From NCBI RefSeq assembly GCF_003862485.1, contig NZ_RRCM01000002.1:156264-220263 (forward strand): a stretch of 64,000 nt of DNA. Direction: 5' to 3'. Below are positions 1-8,704 of this stretch, in pieces. Every line of letters starts with the position of its first letter. Position 1 is the first letter of the stretch. The DNA is from Lachnoanaerobaculum orale. GTDB taxonomy: Bacteria; Bacillota; Clostridia; Lachnospirales; Lachnospiraceae. Position numbers and translations under genes: made by a program. Below the pieces are notes generated by a model. The model worked only from the letters and a program-made list of their open reading frames with translations. It was not told where the DNA came from and did no database searches.

Positions 1-770
1 ACTGGGATAAATATATCGAGATCGGTAAAGATGTACTTGCAAAAACAGGAAAGCCTTTACTTTCATGTCAGGCAAATGAAGCTGATATTATAATGATTAT
101 GCTTCAGTCTACAGGCGCTTCACTCTTTGACGCAGAGGGCAACCCGAATATCGTAGGAAACGAGACTTTAAAGAAAGCTCTTGAAACATATAAGGAACTT
201 AAAGAGTCGGGCGTTATGGTACTTGTAAACGACTGGGATCAGTACATCACAACTATGAATGCCGAGACTGTAGCCGGAACTATCAACGGTTGCTGGATTA
301 TGGGATCTATAAGAGCCGCAAAGGATCAGTCAGGTAAGTGGGCTGTTACAAATCTTCCTAAGCTTGCAGGTATCGGTGAGCAGACCAACTACTCAAACAA
401 CGGCGGTTCAAGCTGGGCTGTAAGCGGATCTTCAAAGAAGAAAGATTTGGCTGTTGATTTCCTTGCAAAGACATTTGCAGGAAGCACAAAGCTTTATGAC
501 AGCATCCTTCCAAGCGGTGCACTTGCTACATGGTTACCTGCAGGTAACACTGAAGCTTATTCCGAGAAGGTAGAGTTCTTCGGCGGACAGGAAGTTTATA
601 AGCTTCTTACAGAATTCGCTTCAAAGACTCCTAAGAACAATACAGGTGTTTACTACTATGAAGCAAGAGATGCCGTAGCCGTAGCTGCTACAAATATCAT
701 TGCAGGTGCCGATGTGGACAGCGAGCTTAAGACTGTTCAGGACACTGTAAACTTCGCAATGGGTAAATAA
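1..770 (+). CDS. Sugar ABC transporter substrate-binding protein, 5' end missing
   Basis: The frame is open from base 3, so the gene begins before the window and only its last 255 residues are present. The residues seen are typical of the C-terminal lobe of a family 1 extracellular solute-binding protein: the WVSGSS-like stretch SSWAVSGSSKKKDLAVDF, then the helix-rich end closing in TVNFAMGK. Such proteins are lipid-anchored outside the membrane and pass oligosaccharides to two CUT1-type permeases, which follow here in the right order. The beta-galactosidase downstream suggests a galactoside substrate, which is inference. No ATPase gene is visible; CUT1 importers often share one encoded elsewhere. 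Confidence 0.85.
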   Translation, partial: WDKYIEIGKDVLAKTGKPLLSCQANEADIIMIMLQSTGASLFDAEGNPNIVGNETLKKALETYKELKESGVMVLVNDWDQYITTMNAETVAGTINGCWIMGSIRAAKDQSGKWAVTNLPKLAGIGEQTNYSNNGGSSWAVSGSSKKKDLAVDFLAKTFAGSTKLYDSILPSGALATWLPAGNTEAYSEKVEFFGGQEVYKLLTEFASKTPKNNTGVYYYEARDAVAVAATNIIAGADVDSELKTVQDTVNFAMGK

Positions 771-783
771 TATTTTAAACTTC

Positions 784-820
784 AGGGGGTAGGTTTGGCT
801 ATGGTCAAGTCTGCCCCTTT
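784..820 (+). promoter_or_regulatory. Stem-loop between binding protein and permease genes
   Basis: AGGGG-G-TAG pairs with CTGCCCCT across a loop of about 18 bases, followed by TTTG. Hairpins at this place in sugar importer operons commonly end part of the transcripts or protect the 3' end, so that binding protein is made in excess over permease. The stem is seen; the role is inferred. Confidence 0.45.
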
Positions 821-839
821 GTTTATAGAAGGAGAAAAA

Positions 840-1730
840 ATGGGAAACAAGAAAAAATTTTCACTCTCACAAAAGCAAAATATCTCAGGCTGGATATTTT
901 TGACTCCTGCAACGCTTCTTATAGCGATTATGAGCTTCTATCCTATGATAAGAGCCATAATACTGTCTATGCAAACCGGTGTGGGTGCAAAAATATCCTT
1001 TGCGGGACTTAATAACTATAAAAGAATGTTTTCAGATGCGGTCTTTATGCAGTCTTTGAAAAACACCTTTATATACCTGATAGTACAGGTACCTATAATG
1101 CTTTTATTTGCACTGCTTTTGGCATCACTGCTTAATGACAGGCATCTTAGATTCAAGGGGCTTTTTAGAACCTGCATATTCTTACCATGTGCCACTTCAC
1201 TTGTATCATATGCCATTATCTTCAGATCTTTATTTGCGGTAGACGGCTATGTCAACAACGTGCTTATACACCTTGGAATACTGCACACCGGATACAACTT
1301 TTTGTCAAATCCTTTTACCGCAAGAATTGTAATTATTATCGCACTGCTTTGGAGATGGACAGGCTACAACATGGTATTTTATCTTGCAGGACTTCAAAAT
1401 ATCGAATATTCAATATATGAGGCTGCAAAGATTGACGGCGCCACATATTTCCAGATACTTAGAAAGATTACCATTCCGCTTTTAAAGCCGATGATTTTAC
1501 TTACGGCGATAATGTCCACCAACGGTACACTGCAGCTCTTTGACGAGTCTGTAAACCTTACAGGCGGCGGACCTGCCAACTCAACCATTACAATGTCACA
1601 TTATATATATAATTCTTCATTCAAGTATGTGCCGAACTTCGGTTACTCTGCCGCCATGTCATTCCTTATTTTGATTTTGGTAGCAGTACTTGCCGCAATC
1701 CAGATGAAAGTAGGTGATAAGCGTGATTAA
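840..1730 (+). CDS. Sugar ABC transporter permease, MalF/UgpA type
   Basis: An integral membrane permease of 296 residues for a CUT1 sugar importer. Several hydrophobic segments are visible, and the conserved cytoplasmic EAA loop that docks the ATPase reads EAAKIDGATYFQILRKI, starting near residue 194. I start at the ATG at 840 because AGAAGGAG lies five bases upstream; a start at 795 in the same frame would add 15 residues and has no comparable ribosome site. The gene overlaps the next permease by a few codons, which implies coupled translation of the heterodimeric channel. Confidence 0.88.
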   Translation: MGNKKKFSLSQKQNISGWIFLTPATLLIAIMSFYPMIRAIILSMQTGVGAKISFAGLNNYKRMFSDAVFMQSLKNTFIYLIVQVPIMLLFALLLASLLNDRHLRFKGLFRTCIFLPCATSLVSYAIIFRSLFAVDGYVNNVLIHLGILHTGYNFLSNPFTARIVIIIALLWRWTGYNMVFYLAGLQNIEYSIYEAAKIDGATYFQILRKITIPLLKPMILLTAIMSTNGTLQLFDESVNLTGGGPANSTITMSHYIYNSSFKYVPNFGYSAAMSFLILILVAVLAAIQMKVGDKRD

Positions 1731-2529
1731 ACTGAAAACTGCAATAAAATATATATTTTTAATAATTGTATCACTGATATCCGTTTTTCCGCTGTACTGG
1801 ATGGCTGTCAGTGCCACTCACACCAGTATCGAGGTAATAAGAGGTGCGCTCTTACCGGGCAACTACCTTTTTAAGAACTTTGCCAATCTGCTTGCGGCAG
1901 GTGATGTTTCAGGTGCTATGGCAAACTCCTTTAAGTACTCCATAGTAATGACCGTACTTGCGCTTTTTATCTGTTCACTTGCAGGCTACGGCTTTGAAAT
2001 CTACCATGACAAGGCAAAGGATGCCATTATGTCGGTGCTGTTACTTGCAATGATGGTGCCTTTTGTAGCTATTATGATTCCGCTGTTTCAGGCTTTTTCA
2101 AAGTGGGGACTGCTTAATACTACTCTCGGATTTTTGCTTCCTACCATATCAACTCCGTTTTTGATAATGCTCTTTAGACAAAGTGCCAGGTCATTCCCAC
2201 ATGATATACTGGAAGCTGCCAGACTTGACGGACTGAATGAATTTCATATCTTCCTTAGAATTTTCGTTCCTACCATGAAGTCCACCTACGCTTCAGCCGC
2301 TATCATCACTTTTATGGGTGCATGGAACTCATATCTTTGGCCGAAGGTAATAATGACTGAAAAGACTTCCATCACCATGCCTATGCTGGTTGCCAATCTG
2401 AAAGAGGGCTATGTAACAGACTACGGCGTTTTGATGCTTGCAGTATTGCTTTGTAGTATACCTACCGTTATCATATTCTTCCTGCTTCAAAAGCAGTTTG
2501 CCGAAGGAATTACAGGTGCGGTAAAATAA
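1723..2529 (+). CDS. Sugar ABC transporter permease, MalG/UgpE type
   Basis: Second permease of the importer, 268 residues with about six membrane segments. The EAA loop EAARLDGLNEFHIFLRI begins near residue 164, and the C-terminal QKQFAEGITGAVK is the usual end of MalG-like proteins. I prefer the GTG at 1723 because AGGTGA sits five bases ahead of it inside the end of the previous gene; an alternative GTG lies at 1714. The stop codon is followed by a hairpin separating it from the beta-galactosidase gene. Confidence 0.86.
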   Translation: MIKLKTAIKYIFLIIVSLISVFPLYWMAVSATHTSIEVIRGALLPGNYLFKNFANLLAAGDVSGAMANSFKYSIVMTVLALFICSLAGYGFEIYHDKAKDAIMSVLLLAMMVPFVAIMIPLFQAFSKWGLLNTTLGFLLPTISTPFLIMLFRQSARSFPHDILEAARLDGLNEFHIFLRIFVPTMKSTYASAAIITFMGAWNSYLWPKVIMTEKTSITMPMLVANLKEGYVTDYGVLMLAVLLCSIPTVIIFFLLQKQFAEGITGAVK

Positions 2530-2545
2530 TATATTATATTCTTTT

Positions 2546-2584
2546 AAAGGTGTGAAATTGTGTTAAGATTTCATACCTTTTATT
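2546..2584 (+). terminator. Intrinsic terminator or attenuator before lacZ
   Basis: AAAGGTgTGAAAT and ATTTCAtACCTTT pair across a nine-base loop and end in TTTTATT. It could end importer transcripts or let some read on into lacZ, whose ribosome site starts about 20 bases later. Confidence 0.6.
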
Positions 2585-2613
2585 GATAAAATTTAAATTT
2601 AAGAGAGGTAAAA

Positions 2614-5600
2614 ATGAATAAAGATATCTTAAATAATATTTCAACCCCTTCTGTTTTTGAGGAAAACAGGCTTACGGCCCACTCTGACCATCGTGTATAT
2701 GCAAACAAGTCGGAGTTACTTAAGGGAAGCTCTTCACTTTGCTGTTCTTTAAACGGAGTGTGGAAATTTGACTACTCTATAAATCTCAACTGCACTCCTG
2801 ACGGCTTTGAAGCCTTGGACTATGACTGTAAGAACTGGGATGATATAAGGGTTCCGGCGCATATACAGATGGAGGGATATGACAGACCGCACTACGCCAA
2901 TGTCGCCTACCCTTGGGACGGCAGACAAGCTTTAAAATCAGGTGAGACTCCGACAGATTTTAACCCTGTAGGCAGTTATGTAAAGTATTTCACATTGCCG
3001 AAGAACTTTTTAAAGGACTCTCTTGTACTCAGGTTTGAGGGCGTGGAGAGTGCGGCGGCCATATGGTTAAACGGTCATTATATAGGTTACTGTGAGGACA
3101 GCTTCACTCCTTCAGAGTTTGATTTGACAAAATATATAGTTGAAGGAGAAAACAAGCTTGCAATACAGGTAACCAAGTGGTGTGCCGGCAGCTGGCTTGA
3201 AGATCAGGACTTTTTCAGATTTTCAGGTATATTCAGAGATATTTATCTCTACACCAAGCCTAAATGCCACCTTGAGGATATTGAAATTAAGCAGGTCTTT
3301 GAAAAGGGAAGCTTTGACAATGTAAAGCTTAATCTTTCCATAGACTTAAGTAATAATGCAACTGTAGCGCTTAAATTATTTGACGCTATGGACTTTACAC
3401 TGAAATCAAATGAGTTTAAGGTATTTGACGAGATGCCTGTAGTTTATGAAACTGTAGGTAATTTACATTCGGGCAAAAACGAGCTTTCATTTGACATTGC
3501 CGCTCCTAAGCTTTGGAGTGCCGAGATTCCGAATCTGTATACTCTCTACATTGAAATATTTGACGGAGAGACTTTACTTGAGGTTTCAGCTGTAAAGGTC
3601 GGCTTCAGACTTTTTGAAAAGAATGCCGACAATGTAATGACATTAAACGGTAAGAGAATTGTCTTTGCAGGTGTGGACAGACATGATTTCAGCTCAAAGT
3701 TCGGCCGTGCAATCACCTTTGATGAGATTAAAAAAGATATTGTGACTATGAAGGAAAACAATATCAATGCTATAAGGACAAGCCACTACCCTAACTCATC
3801 GGCGCTCTATGAGCTGTGTGATATATACGGTATATATTTGATTGATGAATGCAATCTTGAGACTCACGGCAGCTGGGACGGTCTTCTAACCGGCGTATCC
3901 GACTATGACTTTGTACTGCCCGGAGATAAGAAAGAATGGTTACCTCTGTTACTTGACAGGGCGAACTCAATGTATATTAGAGACCGCAATCACTCAAGTG
4001 TTCTTATCTGGTCCTGCGGCAATGAAAGCTACGGCGGCAGCGATATATATGAGATGAGCGAGTTTTTCAGAAAGGTCGATTCAAGCAGACTTGTACACTA
4101 TGAGGGCGTTTACAATGACCGCCGCTACAATGACACCTCGGATATCGAGAGCAGAATGTATGCAAAGGTGGCTGAGGTCAAAGAATTTTTAAAGACTCAC
4201 AGAGATAAGCCTTTTATCGAATGTGAATATACACATGCTATGGGCAACTCCTGTGGCGGTATGCAGCTTTATACGGAACTTGCATGGGAGGAGGAGCTTT
4301 TCCAAGGCGGCTTTATCTGGGACTACATTGACCAAAGTATCACAGGTAAGGATCCTTTCGGAAATGACACACAGTACTACGGCGGTGACTTTGACGACTC
4401 TCCTACCGACTACAACTTCAGCGGAAACGGTATCGTCTACGGCGGTGACAGAGACGCTTCACCTAAGATGCAGGCCGTAAGGTATAATTACAGACCGGTT
4501 GACTTAAAGCTTGATTTAAACAAGGACGTTTTACATATCCACAACAGAAATCTTTTCAGAAATCTGAGTGATTACAAGTTTGTAATCTATATAAAGAAGT
4601 TCGGTAAGACTTTATATGAAGAAAGCTTTTTTATAAGCGGTGAGGGCCTTTGTAAGCTTGATTACAGCCTGAATATAAAAGAAAGAGTTAAGAGTCTGTT
4701 TGATATATATGGAGACGAGCTTATCGTGGGTGTTAAGGCGATTTTTAATATCGAAACACTTTATAACTTAGGCGAGGTATCATTCAGTGAGGCGGCTGTA
4801 AGAGAAAATATGCAGATATTTGACGCTCTTTTAAAGGCTCCGGACAATAAGCTTATATGTGATACTCCTCTGCTTGAAAAAAGACCTTATAAACTTATTA
4901 TGGGTGTAAGTAATTTCGGTGTTAAGGGCGAGAACTTTGAGGTGCTCTTCTCACAAAACTTCGGCGGACTTGTTTCTTACAGATATGCCGGAAAAGAACT
5001 TCTTAAGGCCGTTCCGAGACCGAACTTTTGGAGAGCGCCTACAGACAACGACTACGGCAACAACATGCCTTTCAGATATGCCAAGTATAAGACGGCTTCA
5101 CTTTATGCTACCACAAGGATGCCTAATCCCGTCAGTACATATTGGGGGGCTTTCAGACCGGTTATAGAGGAACATGAATCCTATGTCTCCATAACATATG
5201 ATTATGCACTGCCTGAGAGCAGTGATAAACTGAGCCTCACATATCATGTCTACGGTGACGGCAGTATCAGAGTAAATACGGAGTACACTCCTGTGTCGGG
5301 CAAGTATGATCTTCCTGAGTTCGGTACTTTATTTAAGTTAAAGCCTGAGTATGAGAATATATCATGGTACGGTGCAGGTCCTATGGAAACTTATTCCGAC
5401 AGGCTTGTAGGTGCAAAGATTGATTTATACAGCGTCAAAGTAAGTGAGCAGCTTGCAAAGTACCTTTCACCACAGGAAAGCGGCAACAAGTCTTTGGTAC
5501 GTTTTGCCAAACTTACAGATAAGAAAGGCCGCGGACTTTTGGTTGCAGGCGACTGTATCAATGTATCCGCTCTTTGCTACACTCCAAGTGAACTTGAAGA

Positions 5601-5769
5601 AGCAAGACATGACTTTGAACTGCCTCCTGTTACAAAGACCGTGCTTCGTATCAGCCTTTCTCAGATGGGTATCGGCGGCGACGACACATGGGGCGCGCCT
5701 ACGCTTGATAAATATTTGTTAAAGGGCGAAGGCACACTGAAATTTGACTATGTTATAAAGGGAATCTAA
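2614..5769 (+). CDS. lacZ: Beta-galactosidase, GH2 family, LacZ type
   Basis: A full-length 1,051-residue GH2 enzyme that hydrolyses terminal beta-galactosides such as lactose. The family order is present: sugar-binding jelly roll at the N-terminus, immunoglobulin-like domain, TIM barrel, and the small-chain beta-sandwich domain at the C-terminus. The acid/base glutamate lies in CGNESYGG (about E471) and the nucleophile in ECEYTHAMGNS (about E538), matching E461 and E537 of the E. coli enzyme. There is no signal peptide, so the enzyme is cytoplasmic and acts on sugar brought in by the importer upstream. AGAGAGG precedes the ATG. No sign of damage. Confidence 0.96.
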   Translation: MNKDILNNISTPSVFEENRLTAHSDHRVYANKSELLKGSSSLCCSLNGVWKFDYSINLNCTPDGFEALDYDCKNWDDIRVPAHIQMEGYDRPHYANVAYPWDGRQALKSGETPTDFNPVGSYVKYFTLPKNFLKDSLVLRFEGVESAAAIWLNGHYIGYCEDSFTPSEFDLTKYIVEGENKLAIQVTKWCAGSWLEDQDFFRFSGIFRDIYLYTKPKCHLEDIEIKQVFEKGSFDNVKLNLSIDLSNNATVALKLFDAMDFTLKSNEFKVFDEMPVVYETVGNLHSGKNELSFDIAAPKLWSAEIPNLYTLYIEIFDGETLLEVSAVKVGFRLFEKNADNVMTLNGKRIVFAGVDRHDFSSKFGRAITFDEIKKDIVTMKENNINAIRTSHYPNSSALYELCDIYGIYLIDECNLETHGSWDGLLTGVSDYDFVLPGDKKEWLPLLLDRANSMYIRDRNHSSVLIWSCGNESYGGSDIYEMSEFFRKVDSSRLVHYEGVYNDRRYNDTSDIESRMYAKVAEVKEFLKTHRDKPFIECEYTHAMGNSCGGMQLYTELAWEEELFQGGFIWDYIDQSITGKDPFGNDTQYYGGDFDDSPTDYNFSGNGIVYGGDRDASPKMQAVRYNYRPVDLKLDLNKDVLHIHNRNLFRNLSDYKFVIYIKKFGKTLYEESFFISGEGLCKLDYSLNIKERVKSLFDIYGDELIVGVKAIFNIETLYNLGEVSFSEAAVRENMQIFDALLKAPDNKLICDTPLLEKRPYKLIMGVSNFGVKGENFEVLFSQNFGGLVSYRYAGKELLKAVPRPNFWRAPTDNDYGNNMPFRYAKYKTASLYATTRMPNPVSTYWGAFRPVIEEHESYVSITYDYALPESSDKLSLTYHVYGDGSIRVNTEYTPVSGKYDLPEFGTLFKLKPEYENISWYGAGPMETYSDRLVGAKIDLYSVKVSEQLAKYLSPQESGNKSLVRFAKLTDKKGRGLLVAGDCINVSALCYTPSELEEARHDFELPPVTKTVLRISLSQMGIGGDDTWGAPTLDKYLLKGEGTLKFDYVIKGI

Positions 5770-5777
5770 AAACAAAA

Positions 5778-5820
5778 AGGCCTGAGATATCACATATGTG
5801 ATCTTCTCAGACCTTTTTTT
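5778..5820. terminator. Terminator between lacZ and the converging cell-wall-binding gene
   Basis: AGGCCTGAGA pairs with TCTCAGACCT; the loop itself holds the palindrome ATCACATATGTGAT. Seven T follow on the + strand and an A run precedes, so it can serve both converging genes. Confidence 0.85.
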
Positions 5821-5830
5821 ATTAAATTTA

Positions 5831-6808
5831 TTATTTTCCTGTTGCACTGTATGCACCTGAGATACCTACATAGTATCCGTCAGGTGTTGTAGTATTTGAA
5901 AGCATCTTTCCGCTGTTTAAATCCATATAGTACCAGTTGCCGCCTATTAACTGCCATCCTACAAGCATATACCCGTCGGCATTGAAGTAATACCACTCAC
6001 CGTTTATCTGTCTCCATGAAGATGTTACATAGCTTCCATCAGCCAATGTGTACCACCAACCTGTATTATTGTGCTGCCATGTACCGCTCTGTGATGTCTG
6101 ACTCTGACTTTCATTGTAGTTTCTTGCAGCCTCGGCCTGACTTACCGTTATGGTATTTGATGTTACCCAAGGGCCGTTCTTTTGGGCATCGCTGCTTAGA
6201 GCACGCACCTTAAGTACATATGTACCCTGTCTGTTCAAAAGATACTTTAAGTTTGCACTGTTTGTTGTAAAGTTCTGTACTCCGCCTATTGTAGATGAAT
6301 TATCTCTGACAAGCTTTACCTGATAGCCTGAAGCTCCCTGTGATGCACTCCATGTAGCCTGTCCGGAGTTGTTCAAAGTAACGCTCTCTATAGGTGAAAC
6401 CTGATTTGTGAGTGCAGGCAACTGAATGTCCACATACAGATCATTTGAAGTATTCTCTCTTCTTGCCTCTATAAGTTCTCCGCCTGTTATCTTAAAGTCT
6501 TCAGCCTTATATACGCTGAAGTAGTAGTTGTCATCTGCCGACAAATGTACTGTAATCTTAGGAACATCTGTAATCTGCCAATCAGTACCCATCTCCAAAA
6601 AATCTACACCGTCTATGCTGTAGTTGCTTCCTGATGTACTTACAGTAACATCATCTATATTCCTAGGCTTTCCTACAGTGATTGCATCGGACTTTATATT
6701 TATCTTTACAGACTTTATTCCTGATGCTGCAAATGCTGTCATAGAAGCCGCCAAACTCATTATTCCCGTTATCGCCGCTATTGCGAATTTCTTTCCAAAA
6801 TTATTCAT
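5831..6808 (-). CDS. Secreted protein with fibronectin III-like domain and choline-binding-type repeats
   Basis: Predicted to be exported and held on the cell wall. Residues 1-28 form a signal peptide (hydrophobic core AIAAITGIMSLAAS, cleavage near TAFAA). Residues about 30-135 are unassigned, about 138-225 look like a fibronectin III fold, and about 242-315 carry aromatic cell-wall-binding repeats (NTGWWYTLADGSYV, NGEWYYFNADGYM, GGNWYYMDLNSGKM). I start at 6808, where AAAGG lies just upstream; the frame continues to 6844, but the extra residues would spoil the signal peptide. No enzyme domain is visible, so it is probably structural or adhesive. It converges with lacZ. Confidence 0.82.
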   Translation of the reverse strand: MNNFGKKFAIAAITGIMSLAASMTAFAASGIKSVKINIKSDAITVGKPRNIDDVTVSTSGSNYSIDGVDFLEMGTDWQITDVPKITVHLSADDNYYFSVYKAEDFKITGGELIEARRENTSNDLYVDIQLPALTNQVSPIESVTLNNSGQATWSASQGASGYQVKLVRDNSSTIGGVQNFTTNSANLKYLLNRQGTYVLKVRALSSDAQKNGPWVTSNTITVSQAEAARNYNESQSQTSQSGTWQHNNTGWWYTLADGSYVTSSWRQINGEWYYFNADGYMLVGWQLIGGNWYYMDLNSGKMLSNTTTPDGYYVGISGAYSATGK

Positions 6809-6947
6809 ATATATCCTTTCACTCAAATAAAATACTCTTTTCATACTATTAAATACTAATTTACGGTTTCAGTCAATTACTATTATATGAATTTTCTTTA
6901 AAATACTTACTAAAAGGTTCCAATCCCGGTCCGTAAAATTTTCTATT

Positions 6948-6976
6948 AAAAAAGACGACAGCATCTCGCCGTCGTC
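6948..6976 (-). terminator. Terminator of the RNase Y gene
   Basis: On the minus strand GACGACgGC pairs with GCtGTCGTC, followed at once by six T. Confidence 0.85.
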
Positions 6977-6983
6977 CTTATTG

Positions 6984-8540
6984 TTATCTTGCAACATCTG
7001 CCACTCTTGATTCTCTGATCACATTTACTTTGATTTGACCCGGATATTGCATCTCTTCTTCTATTCTCTTTGAGATGTTTCTGGCCAATATAACCATATC
7101 GTCATCGCTTACCTTCTCAGGTAGTACCATGATTCTTACCTCACGGCCTGCCTGTATAGCAAATGACTTCTCTACTCCGTCAAATGAAGTTGTGATTTCC
7201 TCAAGCTGACTCAATCTGTTAGTATATGTCTCCAAGGTCTCTCTTCTTGCACCCGGTCTGGCTGCCGATATTGTATCTGCCGCCTGTACCAGACAAGCTA
7301 TAAGTGACTCCGGATCAACATCTCCATGATGTGATTCCACAGAATTGATTACAACCGGATGTTCTTTGTATTTCTTACAAAGCTCCACACCAATCTGTAC
7401 ATGTGAACCTTCCACTTCATGGTCGATGGCTTTTCCAATATCATGTAGTAAACCGGCTCTCTTTGCCAGTCTGATGTCCACTCCAACCTCTGCTGCTAAA
7501 AGTCCTGCTAACTGTGCCACCTCTATAGAATGTTTCAAAGCATTCTGTCCGTAGCTGGTTCTGAATTTCATTCTTCCAAGTAGCTTGATAAGTTCCGGAT
7601 GTATACCGTGCACTCCTACTTCAAGTGCGGCATTCTCACCCTCTTCTCTCATTATGTTGTCAACTTCTTTCTTCGCTCTGTCCACCATCTCTTCAATTCT
7701 TGCAGGATGGATACGACCGTCGACAATCAACTTCTCAAGTGCTACTCTTGCTACTTCTCTTCTTACAGGATCAAAACAGGATAAAACTACCGCCTCAGGT
7801 GTATCGTCTATTATAAGCTCTACTCCTGTAAGCTGCTCAAGTGTACGTATGTTTCTACCCTCGCGTCCTATGATCCTTCCCTTCATGTCGTCATTTGGCA
7901 ACGCCACTACTGAAACTGTCGTTTCCGCTACATGGTCCGCTGCACATCTTTGAATTGCAGTTACCACATATTCCTTAGCCTTTTTATCGGCTTCATCCTT
8001 TGCGGCATTTTCAAGCTCTTTGATAAGCTTTGCCTTGTCATGTTTCACTTCATCTTCAACTGATTGCAATAAGAATTCCTTAGCCTGATCGCTTGTAAGT
8101 CCGGATATTCTCTCAAGTTCGGCTATTCCCTTATCATATAGGGACTCTACTTCCTTGCTTCTTGAAAGTATACTTTCCTCTCTTGCAAGAACGCTCTCTT
8201 CCTTCTTTTCAAGTAAATCCTGCTTCTTGTCCAAGTTCTCTTCTTTGCTAAGTACTCTTTTTTCATAGCGGGCTAACTCCGCCCTTCTTTCCTTCACCTC
8301 TCTATCAAGCTCATTTTTTGTCTTTATTGACTCTTCTTTTGCTTCCAAGAGAGCTTCACGTTTCTTTGTTTCGGCTGTTTTTAAGGCTTCCTCTATTATT
8401 TCTCTGGATTTAATCTCTGCTGATCCGATTTTATCTTCATATGACTTTTTACGATGAGCAATCGCTAAACTCCAACTTAGAGGCGCCACAACAACTACAC
8501 TGAGTATTACCGCTATTATTATACTTCCCAGTTGTGACAT
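6984..8540 (-). CDS. rny: Ribonuclease Y
   Basis: Membrane-anchored endoribonuclease that starts decay of many mRNAs in Firmicutes. The 518 residues match the family: one membrane helix (about 5-28), a long charged coiled coil to about 190, a KH domain with [15 protein letters not shown] near 220, and an HD domain whose metal-binding pair is in [13 protein letters not shown] near residue 365. GGAGG precedes the ATG and a strong hairpin terminator follows, so the gene appears monocistronic. Confidence 0.97.
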   Translation of the reverse strand: MSQLGSIIIAVILSVVVVAPLSWSLAIAHRKKSYEDKIGSAEIKSREIIEEALKTAETKKREALLEAKEESIKTKNELDREVKERRAELARYEKRVLSKEENLDKKQDLLEKKEESVLAREESILSRSKEVESLYDKGIAELERISGLTSDQAKEFLLQSVEDEVKHDKAKLIKELENAAKDEADKKAKEYVVTAIQRCAADHVAETTVSVVALPNDDMKGRIIGREGRNIRTLEQLTGVELIIDDTPEAVVLSCFDPVRREVARVALEKLIVDGRIHPARIEEMVDRAKKEVDNIMREEGENAALEVGVHGIHPELIKLLGRMKFRTSYGQNALKHSIEVAQLAGLLAAEVGVDIRLAKRAGLLHDIGKAIDHEVEGSHVQIGVELCKKYKEHPVVINSVESHHGDVDPESLIACLVQAADTISAARPGARRETLETYTNRLSQLEEITTSFDGVEKSFAIQAGREVRIMVLPEKVSDDDMVILARNISKRIEEEMQYPGQIKVNVIRESRVADVAR

Positions 8541-8670
8541 AAAAGCACCTCCTTATTCAATTTTCATTGTTCAAAACAACATTTTAATTTTAACAAAAAA
8601 TGAACAAAAAGTAAAGTTGGTAAAGATTGTATACAAAATACTTTATTAAAGAAATCCTTACACTCCAATC

Positions 8671-8700
8671 AAAAAAGCCGCCGCATATGCGACAGCCTTT
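8671..8700 (-). terminator. Terminator of the Ca2+ P-ATPase gene
   Basis: The near-perfect stem GCtGtCGCATATGCGgCgGC, read on the minus strand, is followed by six T. It also separates the Ter island from rny. Confidence 0.85.
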
Positions 8701-8704
8701 ATTA

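Noticed and set aside
7585-7953. + strand 122-codon frame opposite rny
   Set aside because: Antisense shadow rich in Ser/Thr within the KH/HD coding region; no supporting signals.
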